Assembly (NCBI GenBank): GCA_025201375.1
Contig: JAIWZP010000033.1
Span: 1-64,000, forward strand
Direction of reading: 5' to 3'
DNA length: 64,000 nt
From: Gongronella butleri
Lineage: Eukaryota > Mucoromycota > Mucoromycetes > Mucorales > Cunninghamellaceae
This document shows, in pieces, positions 1 to 9,590 of the stretch. The number at the start of each line of letters is the position of its first letter. Positions within the stretch are counted from its first letter, which is position 1. The notes under the pieces were generated by a model, which searched no databases, was not told the origin of the DNA, and saw only the letters and a program-made list of their open reading frames with translations. The position numbers and the translations under genes are program-made.

Positions 1-2030
1 TTTCTTGTACACTGTCTCGCAATTACATCAATACTGCTCACGGCTGCCGTGAATTGCTTGCTTGGTGGTGGTCGGTGCAAGGCTCACCTTGAATACGGGG
101 CAAGAAAGTAAAAAAAAAAAAAAGAAAATGAAAAGAAAATGAAAAAAAGAAAAAAAGGATGCCATTTGAGCAATGCTGCATGGCAATCAGCATCCCTGGG
201 ACCAATTTGTCGCGTGTCATTAGAAGAATTCAATAAAAAGACGTGCCTGCACGTGAATTAAAAGGGTATAAACGGGTAAAAGCGTGAATAAACGCGTCAA
301 AAAGCGCGTCATGCGCTGGGACACGTCGCTTTCATGGGCCAATGAGCATTCAACAAAAAGCACAAAACGTGTCGCGTTTCGTAGCTACAAAACGGCTACA
401 AAGATTTTCGTAGCTGTTTTGGTGCTACAAAAAAAAGTTCATTGTAGTAGCACGAAACACCTACGAATTAAATCTACAAAACAGCTACAAAGTGCCTCCA
501 AAACGCGCTGATTTCGTAGCTCGAAACGCCTACAAATCAGGGTGATTTACCTCTGTGTTTTTTAACACCGGGGGAAATAGTCAAAATCGACGGAATCCGA
601 CGCGTCGTCATTTTGCCGGATCAAAAAAGTAAGACCAGGACCCTCCAGATTTTTAAATCGCAAGCTAGCGCTCCGCGAGTGGTCGCATTCGATGCATTCG
701 GCCTCGGTGGACTGCGCAAGTTGGTCTTAAAACCGGGGGTCCATCGAGCAGTTGTCGAGCATATGGCGATCAAAATCAAAATTTAGAAAACTCGATTGCG
801 ACGTCATTTTTGGCCGCACGTCGATGAAGCACGGCTCATTCGAGAGAGTATCGAATTGCACATATTTTATTACAGCCACGCTCCACGGGTTGTCTTGTGC
901 GTCGTCGAGCTAAACCCGCTTGAAAATTTCACGCAGATGGCGCGGCTGTACTAATGTCGCCCATCGAGATGCTCCGGCTGAGACCAAATGGTGCGCAAAC
1001 GTGCACCTTGCTGTAGCTCAAATGTCATCCACATTGAATCAAACATTGGCGAGCTACGAGCAAATCGGTCCAATTTGATCAAATTTTGCGTTTGCTCAAC
1101 AACTGTCTTGTCGACCCCCGATTGCTATGGTGTTTTGGAGGACTAGAAGGTCGAATTACCTACCCAGGAAGCAGATCTCTACCCAGGAAGCAGATCTCGT
1201 GGCGCTGTAGGCATTATTTTGCAGCTTAATCTTGATTTGAAATTTCAGCGTTTTTGGTAGGGGTCAACTGGCGGGTGACTCAAATTTTTAAATTGCTCCA
1301 AAGTGGTTCCATTCGATGTGTTAGCTCTTGGCTTGGCTGTAAAAGTGATCTCCAAATTGCCGTCGGAGCACTGGATCGCGAGTAAATGGCCATTGAAGAT
1401 ATTTCTTAGAACTCGATTAACTCCGCCAGTTATGGTCAGATTCAGGCGCGATTGATCTCATCCGATAGAGACGCAAATTAGGCTTTATAAATCTTACCTT
1501 TGAATCGCGTGGTTTTTTTGTTCATTGTTGAGCAAGGAAATTTATTCGAATTTAGCTTGGGTTGGTTGGGTTTTGTTAGCGCGCAGAGATCGTCCACCGT
1601 GTAGGTCAAGCGGACATAAAATGGTCCCCCGACACGTCTGCTTCCAACGGTACAAGATGCGTCGGAGATGAGTCTTGCATGTATCTAAGAAAATCGTAAT
1701 TGGAGCATTTTCACTTTTTGCTTACTGCTTGTCAATAACTGACCAACTATGCGGGAAAAAAAGCACGTAGCAAAGTAGAAAGAGTCAAGTGTCATCAAAC
1801 CTGTATGCACGTATGGCCATGGGTTCTTACCTTTACACCCACTTTTTCATTTTTCTACACTCCCGTTTTTTTTTTTTTTTTTTGGGCGTTGCGAACCATG
1901 TAATAGTACTTTATGAGATCCTATTGTAAACGAACAACCTTGCTTCAACTTTCAATTGAATTTTATTATTTTTATAAGCCATTGACCATCGCAATTGGCA
2001 CACGTGCAGAAAATGCCTCTAGTCTAAGGG
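1..2030. other. gene-poor stretch, no supported gene
   Basis: No open frame here has protein-like composition, and I see no splice-consistent gene. From about 379 to 537 the words CGTAGC and GCTACAAA recur in both orientations, giving several short inverted repeats. A 19-bp exact tandem duplication lies at 1160-1197. Around 280-300 a minus-strand fragment resembles the second hairpin of the dispersed repeat described at 5930-6650. Otherwise I see nothing in it. Confidence 0.6.
1160..1197. repeat. 19-bp exact tandem duplication
   Basis: The unit CTACCCAGGAAGCAGATCT occurs twice head to tail (1160-1178 and 1179-1197). It lies in non-coding DNA and looks like a simple slippage or target-site-like duplication. 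No element lies between the copies. Confidence 0.9.
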
Positions 2031-2396
2031 TTAATGCCCATCTACCCAGTACTGGAACTGGCACTTAGCTAAAGTAGCTGTGTCGTGACCCCAGGCTTTA
2101 TACGAGCCCGTTGAGGCAGCTCCATCCAGGCATCCAGACAGTCCATTAGTACAGTCTTGAGGAGTACTCCAGTTTTCGCCTTCGCTTTTGAGAGTCACGC
2201 CAGGTAATCCATTGCCGCAATCATAGTGCTTTTGTGTCCAGCTTTTTTCTTGCTTGAATTTGTTGACAGAGCTGATGATGCACACTTGCAACCCAGAATC
2301 CATGTTCGAAGGAGAGTACTTGCATTGATCCGGTGATTTCAATTGGTGCCCCAAAACAGAGACCACTAAAGCATACAGCAGCAATTGAACCTTCAT
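2031..2396 (-). CDS. small secreted cysteine-rich protein
   Basis: Single-exon gene of 121 aa. The reading frame extends further upstream, but I start at the methionine of MKVQLLLYALVVSVLGHQ. That gives a classical secretion signal (one positive residue, hydrophobic core, small residues before a likely cleavage site) and places a TATAAAA box about 46 bp upstream. The mature part has six cysteines, consistent with three disulfides, and is polar with many Gly, Ser and Asn. No transmembrane segment or GPI tail follows. I do not recognise the family. It could be an extracellular effector-like or cell-surface protein. A second small secreted protein (3048-3365) lies 650 bp away in the opposite direction, also with a TATA box. 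Confidence 0.65.
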   Translation of the reverse strand: MKVQLLLYALVVSVLGHQLKSPDQCKYSPSNMDSGLQVCIISSVNKFKQEKSWTQKHYDCGNGLPGVTLKSEGENWSTPQDCTNGLSGCLDGAASTGSYKAWGHDTATLAKCQFQYWVDGH

Positions 2397-2441
2397 AGTT
2401 TTTTGTATGTTGATCACCATACTTGACGAGAAAAGCGTTGC

Positions 2442-2448
2442 TTTTATA
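2442..2448 (-). promoter_or_regulatory. TATA box of the 2031-2396 gene
   Basis: TATAAAA on the minus strand, 46 bp before the chosen ATG at 2396. Spacing is similar to the TATA box of the neighbouring secreted-protein gene, which supports both start choices. Confidence 0.55.
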
Positions 2449-2995
2449 ATGTTTTTAGTATGGCATTCAAGTGAAACCCGTAAAATCTTGTGAAAAGAAT
2501 ACAAGATGTCTTTGAAAAACGTGGTGTTACAAAATGGATGTGTAAAGCAACATCACGTACAACAAGAACCGGAGAGAAAAAAAATTTTAAAGTTGATGCT
2601 CAGTCAATGTGTTTGAGAAGCTTGACGCCACATCAACGAAAGAAATAAAAACGACAGTGCAAAGTGAGAAACGAGCGGAATTAACGCAGTGAATGGTAGC
2701 ATAGCGCCGCTGCTGCACAAAAAAAAACGACAAGGTGTTTGTAGAGTCACACAAGAGGAACGGTAGGAAGAACATTGCATATCTGTCAGAACAGAATCTA
2801 GAAATAAAATTTCCGAAAGTAGAATATATTGCTTCGATAAGAACCTTACTTGTGCATTGCCTTAAACCTTTGAAACCCCCTTAATATATTCTGTCCACTT
2901 ACTACCAAAGTTCTGTGCAGTCTTATTTTTCTTTAACTTTTATGCTCGGGAAAAGGTTGTGAAACGGGCGCATGTTGTGCAACATGCTCAGTGCT

Positions 2996-3003
2996 TATAA
3001 AAA
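2996..3003 (+). promoter_or_regulatory. TATA box of the 3048-3365 gene
   Basis: TATAAAAA on the plus strand, about 45 bp before the ATG at 3048, followed by a T-rich leader. Position relative to the start matches that of the divergent secreted-protein gene. Confidence 0.55.
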
Positions 3004-3047
3004 AATGAATCGCGCGAGTTTTTTTTTCTTCTGTCTTTTTGAAAGAA

Positions 3048-3365
3048 ATGACTCCTCGATTTGTGTTGCTACTTTTTCTTTCAGCTTTGGTTGTAAGCGC
3101 CAGACCCCTCCAGAGATCAAGCTCTGATGCAGTGATGCTATGCTCGGTGATTCTCGGTGGTATGTTTGCCAAATGCTATCAAGATGGTGGGATCACAGCA
3201 AAATGTGCTCTTTCGATTTGCGGAGGAGCCTTTGCTTGTGAATTTCTAGGAAGAGCTGAAAATTACTGGGATTACAAGCTCCAAAATGCCGCAAGTCCAA
3301 CTGGGAATTCTAAGTGTGAATGTGAAAATGTCAATGGCCAATGCCAAGTGAAGGAAGACCTTTAA
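3048..3365 (+). CDS. small secreted cysteine-rich protein
   Basis: Single-exon gene of 105 aa. The start is the ATG at 3048, since the codon three positions before it in the open frame is TTG. The N-terminus MTPRFVLLLFLSALVVSARP is a clear signal peptide with likely cleavage after VSA. The mature part has eight cysteines, including a C-rich block near residues 30-65 and a CxC pair near the C-terminus. There is no GPI-type tail. I do not recognise the family. Size, signal and cysteine content fit a secreted fungal protein. It is not obviously a sequence paralogue of the 2031-2396 product, though promoter layout is alike. Confidence 0.6.
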   Translation: MTPRFVLLLFLSALVVSARPLQRSSSDAVMLCSVILGGMFAKCYQDGGITAKCALSICGGAFACEFLGRAENYWDYKLQNAASPTGNSKCECENVNGQCQVKEDL

Positions 3366-3550
3366 AGCCGGTTCAACAAGTTCTGTGTAGTGTATATTAC
3401 GCCTTTCAGCTCTGCGTACACCACCAGTAGCAGTTCCAAATGACTTTGCTTTATTTTTTTTTAATGATAAAAAATAAATCCTCTAAAGTTAAGTATGACG
3501 ATGCATCGGTGCCCAAGGTCACTCTCAGATCACCCTATGTCACTGAAAGT

Positions 3551-3888
3551 TTAAACCCAGCGTCCACGACTGGCAACCGCCTCACGAAAGCCATCCCACC
3601 CGTCTGGCTCATCAGCATCATGACCGTCCATTTGCTCTGGAACGACACCTTGTTCCACCGCAGCTTCCAATAGACCGTAATGAGCCTCCGTGGCCTCGGT
3701 ATCAGCACACTCTTTGACGTGCTCCATGGACCCGCAGGCATCCACCTCGTGCTCCGCCGTGGCTCGGACGGCAACACCCCTGGATGCCCCCTGCGACGAC
3801 TCATCGAATTTTTGCTCAACATATTTTGCGTTAAAATGCGTCACACTTGTTATGAATGGTTCAAAACGTTGACTAGTTGCATGCTACG
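3551..3888 (-). other. coding-like exon fragment, unidentified
   Basis: A stop-free minus-strand stretch opens just after a possible acceptor (…GCGTAG at about 3889) and ends in a stop at 3551. Its translation is rich in Ala, Glu and Asp with few hydrophobic runs, and local GC content is higher than the surrounding spacer, which looks coding. It has no ATG until about 45 residues in. If real, it is therefore a terminal exon whose upstream exons I could not find, or a gene remnant. No family recognised. Confidence 0.25.
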
Positions 3889-4849
3889 CGGTAAAAATGA
3901 CAATCGACTAGGGGTTGTCGACGGTAAAAAAAAAACATAAAAACAACAAAAGGCAAAAAGGGCTCGCTGCGCGTAAAATCTACTGTGTACTTGCTCATTG
4001 AACCCCGCGGCTCTGAGTTGCAGGCGAAAGATCGTTTTATCATATTATGGGAATCAAGGTTTTTCGTTTTTTTATCATAAAACGAGGCGTGCACGGAAAA
4101 ATATACTACAAACCTGTTCACGAATGGGAATGCGTGGGTTGATAAAATCAAAAGGGATACGCCACAGCAAGGGCAGTGGGTGGGGAATAAGGACAGGAGA
4201 TAAGGAAAGGCGTCATAGCGGGAGGGAAGGAGGCATTAAAGTTGAACTGAGGTAAAGACGCTTGCTAAGGGGGAAAAGAGAACCCCTCCCCCAGACAACC
4301 CCACCCCGGAGCGATTTTGGCATTACAGTATGATGCAAAACACAGTGTTGTATCATATGGGCTGAAGTGCATTAGTTTTGGCTTTGCGCGGATCAGTCAT
4401 CGATGCAAGCGCATCAAAAACGAGCAATTTATTAAATGGCATGTCAGCAATGGATGTGCTTACCAAAATTGACATTGTGTCCCTCTTTTTGCTCTCTATG
4501 ATACACGATGGTGTCTGGACGGATTCTGCGCGCACCTTCCTAATAAGGCAAGTATGAGATTGGCCTGGCGCTGGTCCTACTGAGTGACAAGGAGGCCAGT
4601 CTCTTATTTTTACGTGGCAAAAGGCGCGACTCATCAATGTGCACAACACCTGAATGGAATCAGCGAGAAAAATCTGTCCAAACCACTCGGGTTTTAAAAT
4701 GATTCCTATGAGACCTTGCCAGGTTGACTGTATGATACCATAAAGAGTGGGCTCGCCGATCGCTGGTAAAGCGTGCAAACACTGGTCGAGGTCCAAAATA
4801 CGTAGAAATAAAAAAAAATAACTGGGTCTCTAGAAATCCGCCAACTTGC

Positions 4850-5500
4850 ACACAAGGTGAAGCGCTTGGAGAAACGACAAAAAAAAAACAAAAAAAAAAA
4901 AAAGAGTGGGATCCATCTAGTCGTTGACGAGCAATGTGTGATTTTGGGTTCCACTTTTCATGTGATTTACGCAAAAGAATCGTGTCTTGGAGCGAACGCC
5001 GACGCGTCCATTAGCAAAAAATGACCCAGATGCATGTATTCGATGAGGAACGAGCGCGTGTTACTCGATGTCTGACGCGCTTTTTCACGCGACGAACATT
5101 TTGCCTTTTTGCTTTCGCGCCCATTTTGCCGAAGTTTTCCTTTTTTCCATAGATCACCGGTGCCAAATAACGCGCCAGATCATGCTCTATTCGGTGATCC
5201 CCATTTCCAGGCTATGTAACCAATTTCTGTCGAGTTGGCCACGACAGCCTCAACCGCAGAAAATTGCATTTCTTTCCCCAAACCCAGTCAATGGACTCCG
5301 TTTTTTTTTTTTTATTGCATTTTTGTCGGTGAATGCTGGGTGTTTACCAAGATTGAATAGATTGGCGATCTGAGGACCTGGATTTCCCCGCTTTCAATTC
5401 CTCGATTGTATCCCTTGGCAAATTCGTGGATTCGGAACAACGTCCCTGCGCGCCATCCAGTGATCGCGGCAGTGTATGGGTGAGCAGTGCCAAACGTCGC
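4850..5500 (+). repeat. dispersed non-coding repeat, copy A
   Basis: Aligns by eye along most of its length with 5930-6650. Shared blocks in the same order are TTGCACACAAG followed by GAAGC(A/G)CTTG, then (G)CGAGCAAT, the GCCGACGCGTCCA box, the TGACGCG…CACGCG hairpin, a CAATGGAC box, and GCGCGCCATC at the end. Its two hairpins are partly decayed: hairpin 1 keeps only 3 bp, and hairpin 2 keeps the left arm and the 8-nt spacer. It contains no open frame or terminal inverted repeat that I can see. Confidence 0.65.
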
Positions 5501-5929
5501 TTGGAACCCTTCAAATGAAAAAGCGAGACCAAAGCGGTACAAATCGATTCTCCCTCAAGCCAACCTTTTGATTTCTGCACATTTTGTCATCAAAATTGTA
5601 TTTTACAGTATGATAATCGAGTGGCACACAAAGCGATCCCGAGGATAGAACTACTGTAACCCATTGCCGACAAAATGTTGATGTGGATGACTCCCTGTGC
5701 CAAAGTGCCCACCCTTGCAAATTTGGGCACCATAGGGACAAGTTGAATGGTGATTGCTTAGACAATCATCAATTTTTAGGAAAATGATAATGTCAGGTCA
5801 CCAACGAGACACTGCAAAGGCCCGAAATGCATCCCATTGTGAAACGGCGCGCTGGAAATCTGATCGGGACGCGACGCGCAAGCATGTCACTCATCATTGG
5901 AGTTCGCCATCATCAAATCAAAATTTAGT

Positions 5930-6650
5930 CGTGGAAAGCCTCCAAAACCAAAATCGAAAAATTGGGTTCCCAGAATTGCGCCAAATTTGCACACAAGATG
6001 AAGCACTTGAAGAAACCACGAAACACGACAAAAAGGAGATCGATCCAATTGCTCGTTGGCGAGCAATCTGTGATTTTGGATTAAATTTCAACTGCGAATT
6101 GCACGGGAAAAGCGCGCTGATCGTGCCGCGCCGACGCGTCCAATAGCAAGAAGAATATCAGGTGCATGGATTTGAAAGGAACAGACGGCGTGCCACTCGA
6201 TGCTTGACGCGGTTTTTCACGCGTCAAAAATTGCCTATGATTCTAAAACCGCGTGAAACATGCCTAAAAATTCACTTTTTCAGAGATCACCGATGCCATC
6301 ATACGCAGCAAGCCATACTCTTGCTAACGGCGTCTGTTCCATCAAGATACGGGTACTTTTCGTAGAAATAGTATTGTTGCGAAAATACGGGACAAATTGC
6401 ATTTTACGCGCCAACCAGCCAATGGACCTCCATGTTTTAATGCTCTTTTACCGGTAAACAAGGGACCGTCCACCATATGGTGGGATTGGTGTGGCGATCT
6501 GGCGACCAAAATTTCACCATTTTCCCGAGGTCGACTGCACCCCTTGGAAAATGGGGGATTTTTGAAAATGGTCGTTGCGCGCCATCTAGCGCCCCAAATG
6601 AGCCAAGGGTGGGCTCATTTGAAAGAGCAATCGATTGATATCATGGAGAT
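5930..6650 (+). repeat. dispersed non-coding repeat, copy B (best preserved)
   Basis: The reference copy. Hairpin 1 has arms ATTGCTCG (6048-6055) and CGAGCAAT (6060-6067) with a 4-nt loop. Hairpin 2 has arms TTGACGCG (6204-6211) and CGCGTCAA (6220-6227) with an 8-nt T-rich spacer. A GCCGACGCGTCCAATAG box lies between them, and a GGTCGACTGCACCCCTTGG block and GCGCGCCATCTAGCG lie near the 3' end. Copies are recognisable at 4850-5500, 46850-47470 (inverted), 63700-64000 (partial) and about 28017-28110 (short). It may be a non-autonomous mobile element. No coding capacity is seen. Confidence 0.65.
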
Positions 6651-7363
6651 GGAATCACAAAAAACTTTTGCGTTGTGGATTTACGGACAAGCAACCTGAA
6701 AACAATAAAATGGCTCCAATTGCGAGTTTCTCGATAGTACCCTCATTGCTGGATGATATTGTTGCATACAAACGCAAGTACAGAGTCCGGAGCACAATTT
6801 ATTTTTACTACGCTTGAAGTGTGACCCCACTATGGCGTGTCGAAAATAGGATCAAAAAATCAAATGTCATGAGTGTGCTGGCCGATGGCTGCCCAAACCT
6901 GACGTTTGTCAGCTCGATGACCGATACTTCCGTCGTGTAAATGTAGGGCCAGGTGGGCATGTGTATCGGGAGAAACGCATAAACAAGGATGCTCATTCCT
7001 GTCTTTTTAAGCAAATCGTGTCGATCACGCGTGGTATTAGACCCTTGGAAGGGCACAAATGAATGCTCGGCGTGTCCTTTACCTTTGTCATTGAGCACGC
7101 GAGGCAGGGCAAGCCATGGCGACACGCATGTCACCATAAAAAATCACAAAAGCGGCTAATTTTTTTTTTGCCATGTCTAATTTTGAGTCAATTTTTAGAG
7201 GTATGAACGGACGCCAGTTGCGCGTCTCTCATAGTGCGCGTGGTTTCGCAGCTGTCCATTTCAAAAATGCGTAAGATTACTTTATTTTGAGGCTGAATTT
7301 ACAAATGAGTACTTGGCATGGCGCAAAAAAAAAAAAAAAAAAAAGGAACGGAAAACAATAAAT

Positions 7364-9559
7364 CTAATGAGGTAATGCAGTAATGGAGGTGGATGAGGAT
7401 GCAGGAATACATTCTGATGAGGTTGCAGCAGGTGCAGGATTGGCAGGCGGCTGGTTTTGATGTGGATTGGAGGTGGTGGCTGCGGGTATGGGTGATGAGG
7501 TGGACGAGGGAGACGAGGTGGATGAGAGCGGGGGCAGCGTGGGGTTCAGGTCGCGCAGGGTGGCGACGAGATGCTTGGCAATCAAGGGTTTGGTCAGATA
7601 GCCGTCCATTTTGGCGTTCATGCACACCTCGCGCGCAGACGCCTGGATGTCAGCCGTGAGCGCGATGATGGGCAGTCTGCTCGCGACGCCCAACGTGACT
7701 TCCATCTCGCGGATCCGCTTGGTTGCCTCCACGCCGTCGCACTATGATGATAAAACAGAGGATTAGGTTTTTTTTCTTACATTTCTTGGTCTCTGGGGTT
7801 TTTACCTTTGGCATGTGATGGTCAAAAAAGCCAACGGAAAAATAGTTTGGTGAGCGTGACTTGTAGAGATTGACGGCCTCCTCGCCATTATTTGCGCTTT
7901 CAACGACAAAGCCCATTTTCTCCAATTGCTTTCTGAGGAGTTTTTGCGCAACGACATTGTCCTCTGCAATGAGGACGGGGCGCTCCTTGAAATAGTCCAG
8001 CTCGTCCAAGGAAAAGTAGTCGCTGATGCGATCGCCATAAGTGGTTGTTGTTGCGGTTGTAGATGTTTCTGCCGGGTGGATGGAGGTGGACGGGCTGAGG
8101 ATGGCGGGGGGTGTGGTGTTGGCGGTGCTTGTGGTGGTGTTTGTTGTTTTCAAGGCAACGGATGAAGCGGAGGAGGAAGAAGATGGATCTGGTACGGGGT
8201 GCATGGAAGAAGAAGAACAAGGCGACATGGGTGTTGCAGCATGCTGCTGATGATACTGATGAGAAGGATGGCTAGCGGCGGCCGTGGTGGGCAATGGGCT
8301 CTGCTGTTTGGGCGGATCAACGAGTTGTTCAATGGTGCGTAACAATTTCGTTCGGCGGACAGGTTTGGCCATCTTGATCATACGGCCTCGGCGGTCGGAC
8401 GCGCCATTGATGGAGCTGACCGCAACCTTGTGGCCCTCGGTGGCCGGCGCATACAAAAGGATGATGTGCAATTCGCATTCGGGGTCGTCATCCACGCTTT
8501 TGAGCTGCTGGGCAAGGAAACTTGAAGGCTTGGGCGGCAAGTCGAGAATTAACAGGTCGTGCTGCTCTTGCAATGCCTGCGCCACCGCATGCTGCGGCTC
8601 AATCGTGCGATGCACCGTGAACTCAGGCAAAAGCGTGTCAATCATGCGCGCCGTGTCGTCGTGGTGTGTCGCCAAAAGCACTTTTTGATTCTTTTGCGCG
8701 AGCAATGCGGCCGTCGCCTCGTTCTCAAGCACCGACGGCGTACCGCGTTGCTTGTCGCGTGCCATGGCAACACTGAACCAGAAATTGGATCCACGATTGG
8801 GCTCGGAATCCACATCCATGTGTCCGCCCATCAAACGCACCAATTGCAAACAGATCGACAACCCAAGACCCGTGCCGCCATACATGCGCGTCGTGCTGCC
8901 ATCCACCTGCGAAAACGGCTCAAACAGGTGTCGGCGTTGCTCGACAGGAATGCCAATGCCCGTGTCAATCACTTCAAATCGCAAAGGTACATAATCTTGG
9001 CTGTCGAGATCCACCGCCACGCCATGATGGTCATTGCCGTCGTTGTCTTGATCATCCTTTGCAAGCAAAGAAGGATCCAAGTGGCATCGGATCACCACGC
9101 CACCCTGGTGCGTGAATTTGATGGCATTGCCCAGCAAATTCGTCAAAATCTGCCGCACACGCGATGCGTCGCCCACCACTGTCTTTGGCACGTCCGCATC
9201 CACAATGTACGCCAATTCGAGGCCCTTGCGTGCCGCAAGCGAGCTGAGAATCTCAATCGTGTCGGCAATCACTTCTTCCACCACCAATGGACCGAGATCC
9301 AGCGACACTTTGCCCGCTTCTAGCTTGGAAAAGTTGAGTAGATCGTCTAAAATGAAATTCATTTGGAAGAGGCACAAGAAAAAAAAAAAGTGAGAAGGAG
9401 CGCTCCAATTGTTTTTTTTTTTTTGTTCCAAAAATGCTCATACCTATGATGCGCAGCAGCATTTCGCACGATTCCTTGGCGGTGTGAACGAATTCGCGCT
9501 GTTCATTGTCAAGCGAGGTTTCGGAGAGCAGCGAGATCATGCCGTAAAAGCCGGAAAAG

Positions 9560-9590
<31 letters not shown>

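Larger units (their letters stand above)
3366..7363. other. long spacer with repeat copies
   Basis: Apart from the coding-like fragment at 3551-3888, this 4 kb holds no gene I can support. The longer frames at 4353-4796 and 6808-7137 (minus) have composition unlike the neighbouring proteins and no plausible splice partners. The stretch is dominated by two diverged direct copies of a non-coding repeat (about 4850-5500 and 5930-6650). Confidence 0.55.

Noticed and set aside
4353..4796. 147-residue minus-strand frame
   Set aside because: Amino-acid composition is unlike other proteins here, no motif or splice partner was found, and it lies beside a repeat copy.
6808..7137. 109-residue minus-strand frame
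   Set aside because: No recognisable motif, and it is flanked by repeat DNA and the 3' end of the histidine kinase gene. Length is within chance expectation.
8559..9323. 254-residue plus-strand frame
   Set aside because: It is antisense to the HATPase/HisKA exon of the histidine kinase. Its Arg/His-rich composition is a shadow of the real frame.
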